DNA from: Gammaproteobacteria bacterium
GTDB lineage: Bacteria > Pseudomonadota > Gammaproteobacteria > Francisellales > CACEW01
Direction: 5' to 3'
DNA length: 64,000 nt
Assembly: GCA_030652335.1 (NCBI GenBank)
Contig: JAUSAW010000009.1
Location: 62,001 to 126,000 of the forward strand
Shown: positions 54,841 to 62,903 of the stretch, one piece after another
Numbering within the stretch: the stretch's first letter is position 1
Layout of the letters: every line of letters begins with the position of its first letter
Program-made: the position numbers and the translations under genes
Notes under the pieces: generated by a model
The model's database searches: none
Told to the model about the DNA's origin: nothing
Seen by the model: the letters and a program-made list of their open reading frames with translations, nothing else

Positions 54841-54861
54841 TCAGGCTCAAAGGATAACGTA

Positions 54862-55689
54862 ATGACTAAGAATAAAACAATTTTTTCGATTATCGCCGCT
54901 TTTGTAGTTGGTGTAATACTGACCATGGCATTTTATGCGTATCAACAACGAGCAGATGTCGATGCCGGTAAATTATTAATCGAAAAAGTAACTCAAGGTA
55001 ATGTGACCGTGCTAAGCAATTTTAATTCGCTTGGCGATTTAGAAGGTTACGTGGTGCAAAGCACCGGGGCTAATCCACAACAAGGCGTGATCTATACCGA
55101 TCGCCAGGCCAACTATTTGATTTCAGGCGTTGTTATCGATACGAATGGCAACAATGTCAATCAGGCTGACTTTGAAAAATATGTGGCACCTGTCGCGGTC
55201 AATAATGCCTATAGCAATTTAGGGAATGCCACCTGGGTCGAGCAAGGCTCACCACAGGCTCCGCATAAAGCCTATATAATGATTGATCCTAACTGTATCT
55301 ATTGCCATCAAGTATACCTAGCCCTTCAGCCTCAAATTGCCGCAGGAAAACTAGCCGTTCGTTGGATACCAGTGGGTTTCTTAAAAGCCAGCAGTGCCGG
55401 GAAAGTGTATGCTATTTTAGGTGCGCAAAATCCTTCACAGGCCTTGCAAAAGAATGAGCAGAATTTCAATAATTCGATTGAAGAAGGTGGAATTACTCCC
55501 GTTAAGAACCCTTCCGCTGCCATTAAAGATCAGTTTAATAAAAACATGCAATTTATGGTGCAAAGTCAGTTAACCGTGACCCCTGTAATTTTGTATAAAA
55601 ACACCAGCGGCAACCCAAAAATTTCGATGGGCATGCCTGACCCTGCTAAATTAAACACACTTATCAGCAAAATGGGTGCTAACTACTAA
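54862..55689 (+). CDS. DsbC/DsbG-like thiol:disulfide interchange protein
   Basis: This 275-residue protein has an N-terminal membrane anchor (FSIIAAFVVGVILTMAFYAY, possibly uncleaved) and a thioredoxin-fold domain with active site CIYC in MIDPNCIYCHQVYLAL, then LAVRWIPVGFLKASSAGK and cis-proline LTVTPVILYKN, typical of DsbG. The N-terminal dimerisation part (LIEKVTQGNVTVLSNFNSLG) matches DsbC/G. It overlaps the following gene by one base and is behind the Mip-like gene, suggesting a periplasmic folding operon. Confidence 0.9.
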   Translation: MTKNKTIFSIIAAFVVGVILTMAFYAYQQRADVDAGKLLIEKVTQGNVTVLSNFNSLGDLEGYVVQSTGANPQQGVIYTDRQANYLISGVVIDTNGNNVNQADFEKYVAPVAVNNAYSNLGNATWVEQGSPQAPHKAYIMIDPNCIYCHQVYLALQPQIAAGKLAVRWIPVGFLKASSAGKVYAILGAQNPSQALQKNEQNFNNSIEEGGITPVKNPSAAIKDQFNKNMQFMVQSQLTVTPVILYKNTSGNPKISMGMPDPAKLNTLISKMGANY

Positions 55690-56054
55690 TGCTAATTATT
55701 GTATGTTGTCTATTACTACTGTTCTTCTGGGTTAAAGTTTCACGCGTTAGCCCTGCTAAATACCCTCATGTTTTGCCAAGCCAAGTAGCGGCCTGGCAAG
55801 ACATGTTGTGGACTTATTGTCGTCGCTTCACTGGCATGCTATTGATCTGGATTATATTAGCAATCAGTAATGGGGCCATCCTCAATCAAGCCTTGCAACA
55901 CGACGGCGGAATGTGGAACTCGATTTATTACACCAGCCTAATCATTACCTCAGCCTATCTCTTAGCTAGCCTGGCTTATATTATTATAAGCACCGTTAAA
56001 ATGAGACGCTGGGCTCGTGAACAAAAGATTTTGCCAAGGCCTAAGGGAGTATAA
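55689..56054 (+). CDS. Hypothetical membrane protein
   Basis: A 121-residue protein with three hydrophobic segments (IVCCLLLLFFWVKV, FTGMLLIWIILAI, SLIITSAYLLASLAYIIIST), the last followed by a basic end (MRRWAREQK). No known family. It starts at the last base of the dsbG-like stop and is followed immediately by the TM2 protein, so it belongs to the same operon and probably works in the envelope. Confidence 0.65.
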   Translation: MLIIVCCLLLLFFWVKVSRVSPAKYPHVLPSQVAAWQDMLWTYCRRFTGMLLIWIILAISNGAILNQALQHDGGMWNSIYYTSLIITSAYLLASLAYIIISTVKMRRWAREQKILPRPKGV

Positions 56055-56058
56055 ACCT

Positions 56059-56370
56059 GTGAATGAACCGACCTATTTTATGTTGCTTAAAAATATTCGC
56101 GACTCGATTCCAGAAACCCAACGTGCCAACTTCGACCTGCAATTGGCGCTTAGACAAAAAAGCACCACTATAGCCTTAGTGTTTAGCCTGCTAACCGGTG
56201 TCTTAGGCGTCGATCGATTTTATTTAGGCCAAATAGGCTTAGGCATACTTAAGTTGATCACCGTTGGTGGTTGCGGCTTTTGGACGTTTATAGACTGGTT
56301 TCTCATTATGGGCGCCGCGCGATCCAAAAATATCGAGATTGCCAATGAGATTCGGTATCAGTTAGCCTAA
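56059..56370 (+). CDS. TM2 domain membrane protein
   Basis: The 103-residue reading from GTG 56059 (behind GGAGTATAAACCT; the frame also extends upstream to GTG 56017) ends with a TM2 domain: TTIALVFSLLTGVLGVDRFY, LGQIGLGILKLITVGGCGFW and TFIDWFLIMGA. This paired-helix domain, with its DRFYLG signature, is found in many bacteria; its role is unknown. Last gene of the mip-dsbG operon. Confidence 0.8.
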   Translation: MNEPTYFMLLKNIRDSIPETQRANFDLQLALRQKSTTIALVFSLLTGVLGVDRFYLGQIGLGILKLITVGGCGFWTFIDWFLIMGAARSKNIEIANEIRYQLA

Positions 56371-56389
56371 TAAGATGACAAGCTGTTGT

Positions 56390-56415
56390 GTCATCCTCGA
56401 CTTGATCGGGGATCC
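56390..56415. repeat. GGATCCC palindromic repeat, short form
   Basis: GTCATCCTCGACTTGATCGG then GGATCC: the two ends pair (ATCC / GGAT). It sits between the convergent TM2 gene and hslO. Confidence 0.5.
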
Positions 56416-56420
56416 ATTTT

Positions 56421-57305
56421 TTAATGCTTCGTATTCGAATCCGACCGTAAACCACCCACTGTAAACAAACGCTCTACATCGACTCGGTCAAAATCGTAGT
56501 GATGATTGCAAAATTCGCATGTGACCTCGATGCTATCGCGATCCAATAGAATTTCTAAGGCTTCCTCTTTACCCAAGCCGATTAGCGCATTTTCCATGCG
56601 ATACACCGAACAGCTACAGCCAAATTGAATGGCATGCGGGGTAAATACCCTTACAATTTCTTGATTATACAGACGATGCAATAGGGTATGGTTATCCAAT
56701 TCCAATAATTCATCTGGCGTTAAGGTTTCAGCCAAGGTCAGTACATGGTTCCAACTTTCAGCCTTGGCCTCAGCATCTTCCGAGGGCAGCTGTTGCAACA
56801 TTAACCCAGCTGCATGCTTTTCGTTAACCGTTAAGATAATTCGGGTGCCTAACTGTTCCGATTGAACATAGTAATCTTCGATAGCCTTCGCCACTGAATG
56901 CCCGGTGACTTCCACCACGCTTTGGTAACGCTGACCCTTCTCATCAGGCTCGTGGGTAAATAATAATACGCCCTGACCCAAGGCATCGGCTAAAGAATCC
57001 GGGGTAGCCATCTCATCATTCCATTGCACCACTCCGCGCAAATGATAATCGTGAGTACAGCGCACCGATAATAGCGTCAAAGGTCCATTACCCTGAAATT
57101 GCAGGGTTAACTTGCCTCGCTGTTTGGACATGCCATTTAATAAACTCACCGCCACCAGGGCCTCAGCCAATAACTGGCGGATCACAGGTGGGTAGTAATG
57201 TTGGGACAATATAGTTTGAAAGCTTTCATCCAGGCGCACTATCTCGCCGCGAACCGGATGATTATCGAATATAAAATTCTGAACTGTGTCGTGCTCTAAA
57301 TGCAT
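56421..57305 (-). CDS. hslO: Redox-regulated chaperone Hsp33
   Basis: A holdase turned on by oxidation. The zinc-binding cysteines are in CSCSVYRM and CEFCNHHYDF (CxC with CxxC). The fold region includes FNFIFD-like VQNFIFDNHPVRGEIVRL and LTLQFQGNGPLTLLSV, PDSLADALGQGVLLFT and DELLELDN. The start is set at ATG 57305 (MHLEHDTVQ), about 294 residues as usual; the longer frame to 57374 would overlap the hemF start. It is divergent from hemF. Confidence 0.93.
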   Translation of the reverse strand: MHLEHDTVQNFIFDNHPVRGEIVRLDESFQTILSQHYYPPVIRQLLAEALVAVSLLNGMSKQRGKLTLQFQGNGPLTLLSVRCTHDYHLRGVVQWNDEMATPDSLADALGQGVLLFTHEPDEKGQRYQSVVEVTGHSVAKAIEDYYVQSEQLGTRIILTVNEKHAAGLMLQQLPSEDAEAKAESWNHVLTLAETLTPDELLELDNHTLLHRLYNQEIVRVFTPHAIQFGCSCSVYRMENALIGLGKEEALEILLDRDSIEVTCEFCNHHYDFDRVDVERLFTVGGLRSDSNTKH

Positions 57306-57368
57306 AGATGCTTGGCCTTTAGTTTGATATAGTGCCACTATACTAAAAATAAGCCTTAAGATCACTAT

Positions 57369-58310
57369 ATGCAAAACTATATTAGTCAGGTTCTGGAATA
57401 TCTCAGTGCGCTACAACAGCAACTTTGCACAGCTTTTGAGGCGCATGAGCCTCATGCTAAATTTATAATCGATGCTTGGGGATCGCCCCTCTCCCTCGGA
57501 ATTGAGAATTCCTCGACCTCCCCCACGAAGGGGGGAGGTAAAACCTGTGTACTGGAAAATGGTACGGTCATCGAAAAAGGTGGCGTGAATTTTTCGCATG
57601 TTAGGGGTGACAAACTCCCCCCTTCGGCCAGTGCCATTCGCCCTGAACTGGCCGGCCGCTCGTTTCAAGCCATGGGTGTCTCTGTGGTCATCCATCCTAA
57701 AAACCCTTTTGTGCCCACCTCGCATTTTAATATTCGCTTTATCGTAGCCGAAGCACCGGGTGTTGCTCCAATCTGGTGGTTTGGCGGAGGCTTTGATCTC
57801 ACCCCTTACTACGGTTTTAATGAAGATTGTGTGCATTGGCACCAAACCGCCAAGGCAGCCTGCGAGCCTTTTGGCGCCGGTCTTTATCCTAGATTTAAGG
57901 CCCACTGCGATGAATATTTTTATCTCAAACATCGTGCTGAAGCCCGTGGAATAGGCGGGCTATTTTTTGATGATTTCAATGAATTAGGCTTTGAGGACTG
58001 CTTTAGTTTTCTGCAAAGCATGGGCCAAGCCTATCAAGATGCCTACCTGCCTATCCTTACTAAGCGCAAAAATACGCCCTTTGAGACTAAGCATCGAGAG
58101 TTTCAACTATATCGACGTGGACGCTATGTCGAGTTTAATCTATTATATGACCGTGGCACCTTATTTGGCCTACAATCTGGCGGTCGTACCGAGTCGATTT
58201 TAATGTCGCTACCCTCGGTAGTGCATTGGAATTATAATTGGCAACCAGAACCAGGCTCGGCTGAAGCGGCCCTGTATACCGACTTTCTACCCATCAAAAA
58301 TTGGGCATAG
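57369..58310 (+). CDS. hemF: Oxygen-dependent coproporphyrinogen-III oxidase
   Basis: Decarboxylates coproporphyrinogen III in heme synthesis, using O2. The 313-residue protein (E. coli 299) shows [64 protein letters not shown] and [16 protein letters not shown]. Between Trp37 and the GGGKT motif it has 17 residues where about 5 are usual, and the DNA for this excess (about 57480-57538) is a palindromic repeat. The reading frame stays open. Confidence 0.94.
   Translation: MQNYISQVLEYLSALQQQLCTAFEAHEPHAKFIIDAWGSPLSLGIENSSTSPTKGGGKTCVLENGTVIEKGGVNFSHVRGDKLPPSASAIRPELAGRSFQAMGVSVVIHPKNPFVPTSHFNIRFIVAEAPGVAPIWWFGGGFDLTPYYGFNEDCVHWHQTAKAACEPFGAGLYPRFKAHCDEYFYLKHRAEARGIGGLFFDDFNELGFEDCFSFLQSMGQAYQDAYLPILTKRKNTPFETKHREFQLYRRGRYVEFNLLYDRGTLFGLQSGGRTESILMSLPSVVHWNYNWQPEPGSAEAALYTDFLPIKNWA
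57480..57538. repeat. Palindromic repeat inside hemF
   Basis: GGAATT-GAG-AATTCC (57498-57512) followed by CCTCCCCC, ACGAA, GGGGGGAGG (57517-57538), preceded by CGCCCCTCTCCCT. The same CT/GA-rich palindromes lie between genes at 27480 and near 61540. It encodes the extra residues seen in HemF between W37 and GGGKT. Confidence 0.7.
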
Positions 58311-58358
58311 TCGAAATATATGATAAACTACCAGCGAAATTAACATAATGGATGGCTT

Positions 58359-58871
58359 ATGAAACACGAAATTAACACCGAATTAGACGATGATTTGTGG
58401 AACCGCAACGACACAGAGTCTTTAAATAACGAGACTTATCATATTCTTTTGGTTGAGCAATATAAGCTTTATGTCGAGATGACCGATAGAATTAGCGCTC
58501 GTCGTAGCCTGGCTAACACCTATTTCCTAACCTTTCACGCTATCGTGCTAGGCGTATTGGGAATCACCCTAAGCCATCAACAAGCCGTGCATCGCGTTGG
58601 GTTCTTATTGTTCCCATTACTAGGCTTGCTTGTTTTATGTTATGGCTGGTGGCGTTTAGTGCAATACTTCAGACGCGTTACAAGCGCCAGAAACAAAGTG
58701 ATTATCGAGCTTGAAAAGCGTATGCCATCAAGCCCATCGATGCTAGCGGAGCGAAAAGTCACCGGTAAAGATAATCCATACAGACCATTAAAACGCATGG
58801 AAGTCGCCCTACCGATCGTGTTTGCTTTGCTGTATATATTCTCGTTTATCTATGCGACGCATTTGACCTAA
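58359..58871 (+). CDS. RipA-family octameric membrane protein
   Basis: A 170-residue protein with a soluble N-terminus (YHILLVEQYKLYVEMTDRIS, ARRSLANTYFLTFHAI), two membrane helices in the middle (HAIVLGVLGITLS and FLLFPLLGLLVLCYGWWRLV), a cytoplasmic stretch (RKVTGKDNPYRPLKRMEVAL) and a final helix (PIVFALLYIFSFIYATH). This matches the RipA-like family, named for a Francisella protein needed for growth in host cells. It starts behind GGATGG after hemF. Confidence 0.7.
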   Translation: MKHEINTELDDDLWNRNDTESLNNETYHILLVEQYKLYVEMTDRISARRSLANTYFLTFHAIVLGVLGITLSHQQAVHRVGFLLFPLLGLLVLCYGWWRLVQYFRRVTSARNKVIIELEKRMPSSPSMLAERKVTGKDNPYRPLKRMEVALPIVFALLYIFSFIYATHLT

Positions 58872-58889
58872 ACTGTCATAAATTCTTCT

Positions 58890-58925
58890 GTCATCCTGGG
58901 GCGCCGATAGGCGAACCCGGGATCT
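58890..58925. repeat. GGATCCCGGG palindromic repeat (opposite orientation)
   Basis: GTCATCCTGGGGCGCC, GATAGGCGAACCCGGGATC. Nearly the same as the copy at 40608. It lies between convergent genes (RipA-like and 58944). Confidence 0.7.
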
Positions 58926-58943
58926 AATCTTTTCTATATGATG

Positions 58944-59951
58944 TCACTCTCGCGAAGGAGGGAATCTAGACTCTAGTGCAGAAACAGTTTCACTCATGGC
59001 AACTCTAAGCGGAGTGACTACTCCAGCACTCACTGTTACTGCTGGTTCAGGAGCTCTTAGCGCCACAGACAACTGATACAATAAATCACCGATACTTGTC
59101 GCTGATAGAGCAGAATCTATTCCTTTGCCTGCACAAACGGTCATAGATTGGCAAATTAAACGCATATCGTCAGATTTCGTAGCGCTATCCATCAAACTTT
59201 TCAGCATATTTTCACGCGCAGTGCCCTCATATTCAGCAACATGAACTAATATAATGCTTGCAATTTCAAACTGAGCTTGTTTATAGAAATCAGAGCTTTC
59301 TGGTATTTGATAATAACAATCCAGTGCGAAATTAAGATCAATTTTATATGCTGCGTCTGAAGCCCCAGCTCCTGCAGTAGCTACGGTACTATCTGTTTCT
59401 TGAAGATATCCATGTTGGGCAAGATAGCCTAATGCAAAACGACATTTATCAGTCTCATCACTATCTTGCACATACTTTAGGGCTTTTTCATTCGACTGCC
59501 TATAGCAATCGGCCAAATCTTCAACACTATAACTATAGATTGGACATCCGCTCGCTAGCTTTAAATTTCTAATAAGGTCAAACGGCAAAGACTCTTTATT
59601 AAAAATTTTAACACAATCAAAAAAAAGTATTTTGTCATCAGCAAGGGAGGTTATGAAATACGCTTCGCAGAGATTATCAGATTTAGAATATTTTACGTCA
59701 AAATCATATGACGTAAAAAAATCCCTAAATTCATCCAATTCATCTTGAACCTTAGTGTGTATAGTTACCCAAAACTCTAATAGACTATCATCAAATTTAC
59801 GTAACCCGACTTTTACAAGTTTGTGTCTATCTTTTAAAGATTCAGCTACGCAGTACTCATATACTGGTTGAGTACCATTCTCTCTTCTATTTTGCTTAAT
59901 AAAAGCCTCTGGCGTTGTCTCGCTTCTAGGCGTCAATTTAAATCCTTGCAT
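58944..59951 (-). CDS. Hypothetical protein, no recognised domain
   Basis: The reading is set at ATG 59951 (MQGFKLTPRSETTPEAF) because AAGGAG lies 7 bases before it; a longer frame runs to 59990. The 335 residues are soluble. The middle carries alpha/beta elements (LVKVGLRKFDDSLLEFWVTI, then AYFITSLADDKILFFDCVKI) and the second half is helical with pairs such as CYYQIPESSDFYKQAQFEIA, reminiscent of Sel1/TPR helices. An Ala/Val-rich tail ends it. It is isolated between a repeat and asnS. Origin by transfer is plausible. Confidence 0.55.
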   Translation of the reverse strand: MQGFKLTPRSETTPEAFIKQNRRENGTQPVYEYCVAESLKDRHKLVKVGLRKFDDSLLEFWVTIHTKVQDELDEFRDFFTSYDFDVKYSKSDNLCEAYFITSLADDKILFFDCVKIFNKESLPFDLIRNLKLASGCPIYSYSVEDLADCYRQSNEKALKYVQDSDETDKCRFALGYLAQHGYLQETDSTVATAGAGASDAAYKIDLNFALDCYYQIPESSDFYKQAQFEIASIILVHVAEYEGTARENMLKSLMDSATKSDDMRLICQSMTVCAGKGIDSALSATSIGDLLYQLSVALRAPEPAVTVSAGVVTPLRVAMSETVSALESRFPPSRE

Positions 59952-60084
59952 ATTATTCTCCTTATTTAAAATTTCAGCCATTCTAACCATAAAATCTTAA
60001 GGTTTTCTGAAGGCGCTATTAATACCTGATTTTTTCCGATTATCTGGTATACTAGCGGGCAATTTTCGTATGTTTGAGGCCGCT

Positions 60085-61479
60085 ATGAACAATCTATCTA
60101 TCGCCGCATTATTAAAACACCAACCCGGTGCTGAAGTCACTATAAAAGGCTGGGTTCGCACCCGTCGTGACTCTAAAGCCGGTATCTCTTTTGTCACCGT
60201 GCATGATGGTTCATGCTTTGAAGGCATTCAGGCTGTCGTGCCTAATACCCTGCCTAATTACGATTCCGAAGCGTTAAAGCTGACTAAAGATTGCTCAGTC
60301 ATTATCAATGGTAAATTGGTCGCCTCGCAAGGTAGCGGCCAGGCTGTTGAGATTCAAGCCGATAGCATTGAAGTTCTAGGCTGGATTGAAGATCCTGACA
60401 CCTATCCTATGTCGCCTAAACGTCACTCTATGGAACATTTGCGTGATTATGCCCACCTTCGCCCTCGAACCAATATCATCGGTGCGGCAGCTCGGGTTCG
60501 CGATTGTTTGGCTCAAGCTATCCATCGCTTTTTTCATGAAAACGGCTACTTTTGGATTCATACCCCGATTATTACCGCTAGCGATTGTGAAGGCGCGGGG
60601 GAGTTATTTAGAGTCTCTACCCTGGATTTAGCCAATATCCCTAAAGCCAAAGACGGCTCGGTAGATTTCTCTCAAGACTTTTTTGGTAAAGAGGCCTTTT
60701 TAACCGTATCCGGTCAGTTAAATGTCGAGGCCTATTGCTTAGCTTTATCTAAAGTCTATACCTTTGGCCCTACCTTTCGCGCTGAAAACTCCAATACCAG
60801 CCGCCATTTAGCGGAATTTTGGATGATCGAACCTGAAATCGCCTTCGCTAATTTAGAAGACGATGCGGCCCTGGCCGAAGAATTATTAAAATATGTGGCG
60901 AAGGCGGTATTAGCTGAGCGTTCCGATGATATGGCCTTCTTTAACCAATGGGTCGATACCACCTGTTTGGCGCGAATCGAAAAATTAGCCACCTCCAGCT
61001 TTACCCATATGGATTATTCCGAGGCGATTACCATCCTCGAGCAATCCGGCGAGAAATTCCAATACCCTGTAAAATGGGGCCTGGATTTGCAATCCGAACA
61101 CGAGCGCTACCTCTGCGAGAAAAAAATCGGCGGACCGGTGGTGCTAAAAAACTACCCTAAAGAGATTAAATCCTTTTATATGCGCTTAAATGACGATGGC
61201 AAAACCGTAGCCGCTATGGACGTGTTAGTCCCAGGTATTGGCGAGCTTATCGGCGGCAGCCAGCGTGAAGAGCGCTTAGATGTCTTGGATACACGCATTA
61301 GAGAATGCGGTATGAACCCAGAAGATTATTCCTGGTACCGCGATTTACGCCGTTATGGTTCGGTGCCTCATGCAGGATTTGGCCTAGGATTTGAGCGCTT
61401 GGTAAGCTATATTACCGGCATCAATAATGTCCGCGACGTGATTCCTTTCCCACGAGTGCCAGGCAATGCTTCCTTCTAA
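60085..61479 (+). CDS. asnS: Asparaginyl-tRNA synthetase
   Basis: Class II synthetase. The start is set at ATG 60085 ([10 protein letters not shown]) because GAGG lies just before it; the frame extends to 60070. The 464 residues hold the anticodon-binding OB fold ([20 protein letters not shown]), motif 2 [20 protein letters not shown], and motif 3 [15 protein letters not shown], with [14 protein letters not shown] at the end. Normal length (E. coli 466). Confidence 0.97.
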   Translation: MNNLSIAALLKHQPGAEVTIKGWVRTRRDSKAGISFVTVHDGSCFEGIQAVVPNTLPNYDSEALKLTKDCSVIINGKLVASQGSGQAVEIQADSIEVLGWIEDPDTYPMSPKRHSMEHLRDYAHLRPRTNIIGAAARVRDCLAQAIHRFFHENGYFWIHTPIITASDCEGAGELFRVSTLDLANIPKAKDGSVDFSQDFFGKEAFLTVSGQLNVEAYCLALSKVYTFGPTFRAENSNTSRHLAEFWMIEPEIAFANLEDDAALAEELLKYVAKAVLAERSDDMAFFNQWVDTTCLARIEKLATSSFTHMDYSEAITILEQSGEKFQYPVKWGLDLQSEHERYLCEKKIGGPVVLKNYPKEIKSFYMRLNDDGKTVAAMDVLVPGIGELIGGSQREERLDVLDTRIRECGMNPEDYSWYRDLRRYGSVPHAGFGLGFERLVSYITGINNVRDVIPFPRVPGNASF

Positions 61480-61534
61480 AGGCCTATATTAGTTGATTGA
61501 TAAGAGAAACCGTCCATTTTCACTATTCATGCCC

Positions 61535-61586
61535 ACCAACTCCCCCTCCCCACTCGCGGGGGAGGAATGGGGAGAGGGCAAGGAGC
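61535..61586. repeat. CCCTCCCC palindromic repeat
   Basis: CTCCCCCTCCCCACTCGCGG then GGGAGGAATGGGGAGAGG: the two halves pair strongly. Same type as the repeat inside hemF and at 27480. It lies between asnS and the next gene, so upstream residues of the long frame there are repeat-derived. Confidence 0.65.
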
Positions 61587-61595
61587 CCCATAAAG

Positions 61596-61844
61596 ATGTT
61601 TGATTTTATAAATACCTTAAGCCCAGCAATGAGCAGCGTTCATAGCCTATTTTTTATATTGATCATCGTGCTGCACCTGATATTCGCCAGCGGCGTGGCT
61701 AAAGATATAGGCCTATTAACGAAGCGTGGACTGCCCACCATTATTATCCCAGGCTATGCTTGGGTGCTAGCAACCTTAGTAGGGGGCATCTTTACTCTAG
61801 CCATTTATTGGCTTATCCATCACTCTAATTTCGCTAAAAGATAG
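61596..61844 (+). CDS. Small hypothetical membrane protein
   Basis: The 82-residue reading starts at ATG 61596, since the frame upstream to 61497 runs through a repeat. It has two hydrophobic segments (SLFFILIIVLHLIFASGVA and YAWVLATLVGGIFTLAIYWL) separated by a short basic loop. No family known. AAGGAG lies upstream. The HMG-CoA reductase gene begins 9 bases later, so it may share its transcript. Confidence 0.6.
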   Translation: MFDFINTLSPAMSSVHSLFFILIIVLHLIFASGVAKDIGLLTKRGLPTIIIPGYAWVLATLVGGIFTLAIYWLIHHSNFAKR

Positions 61845-61853
61845 GCCAAGCAC

Positions 61854-62894
61854 GTGAATCAAGAATTTGCTCCCATACCTATGCAGACTATCGGCCCCAT
61901 TAGCCTTATTATCGATGGCATGGCCGAAGACATTAACGTGCCGATGGCCACCTTTGAAACGACGCTCTGGCCCTCGACCAATCGCGGCGCTAAAATTTCA
62001 CGCCTGGCCGGTGGGATCACCACGGTATTAATAAACGATTGTATGACCCGCTCGGTTATAGTAGAAGGCCCTAATGCCAGCTATATCGCGAAGCTAGCAA
62101 CTACATTAGAGACCCATCGCGACAGCATCGATAGCGTTATATCCGGCACCAGCCGCTTTGCTAAATTAAAAACTATTCATACTCAGCAAGTAGCTAATTT
62201 ATTATATATCCGCTTTGCCTTTACTACCGGCGATGCGGCTGGCCACAATATGACGACCAAGGCCGCCGATGCGATTTTAACCTGGTTGTTAGAGCAATAT
62301 TCCGAGCTTAAATACGTCTCGATCTCGGGCAATATCTGTACCGATAAAAAAGTGTCAGCCATTAATGGCATTTTAGGCCGGGGTAAAAATGTGATTGCCG
62401 AGCTGACTATTTCCCGCGAAATTTGCGAAAAACAGTTAAGAGCCAGCCCAGAAGCCTTGGTAAATTTACATATTAAAAAGAATTTAATCGGTGGACTACT
62501 CGCGGGCAGCTTACGATCAGCCAATGCCCATTTTGCTAATATTTTATTAGCGCTCTATCTCGCTACAGGCCAGGATGCAGCTAATATCATCGAAGGCTCG
62601 CAGGGAATTACCCACTGCGAAGTTAGGGACGGAAGTTTATATTTCAGTGTGAATCTACCCAATCTAATCGTCGGCAGCGTCGGTAATGGTAAACATCTCG
62701 ACTTCGTACGCGAAAATTTACTCTTATTAGGCTGCATAGCACAGCGCGATAGCGGAATAAATAGCCAACGGCTTGCCTTAATCATCGCCGCTACCGTATT
62801 ATGTGGGGAACTTTCCCTACTAGCCGCTCAAGCGAACCCAGGCGAATTAACCCGTAGCCATATGATATTTGAACGGCAAAACAAAAAGAACTAG
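61854..62894 (+). CDS. hmgR: Hydroxymethylglutaryl-CoA reductase, class I-like, short
   Basis: Makes mevalonate from HMG-CoA. It starts with GTG at 61854 and has 346 residues, so it lacks the membrane region of eukaryotic enzymes. The catalytic residues are kept: Glu in ATFET followed by LWPSTNRGAKISRLAGG (class I ATTEG/STNRG), GDAAGHNM, GNICTDKKVSAINGILGRGK with the Lys, LATGQDAANIIEGSQG with Asp, and the His of RSHMIFERQ near the end. It leads directly into HMG-CoA synthase (9 bases later). Confidence 0.9.
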   Translation: MNQEFAPIPMQTIGPISLIIDGMAEDINVPMATFETTLWPSTNRGAKISRLAGGITTVLINDCMTRSVIVEGPNASYIAKLATTLETHRDSIDSVISGTSRFAKLKTIHTQQVANLLYIRFAFTTGDAAGHNMTTKAADAILTWLLEQYSELKYVSISGNICTDKKVSAINGILGRGKNVIAELTISREICEKQLRASPEALVNLHIKKNLIGGLLAGSLRSANAHFANILLALYLATGQDAANIIEGSQGITHCEVRDGSLYFSVNLPNLIVGSVGNGKHLDFVRENLLLLGCIAQRDSGINSQRLALIIAATVLCGELSLLAAQANPGELTRSHMIFERQNKKN

Positions 62895-62903
62895 GAACTT
62901 ATT

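Noticed and set aside
57411..57932. 173-residue antisense frame within hemF
   Set aside because: hemF is unmistakable on the plus strand; the frame passes through the palindromic insertion.
61497..61595. N-terminal extension of the small membrane protein at 61596
   Set aside because: The 33 extra codons translate the palindromic repeat, and AAGGAG lies just before the internal ATG.
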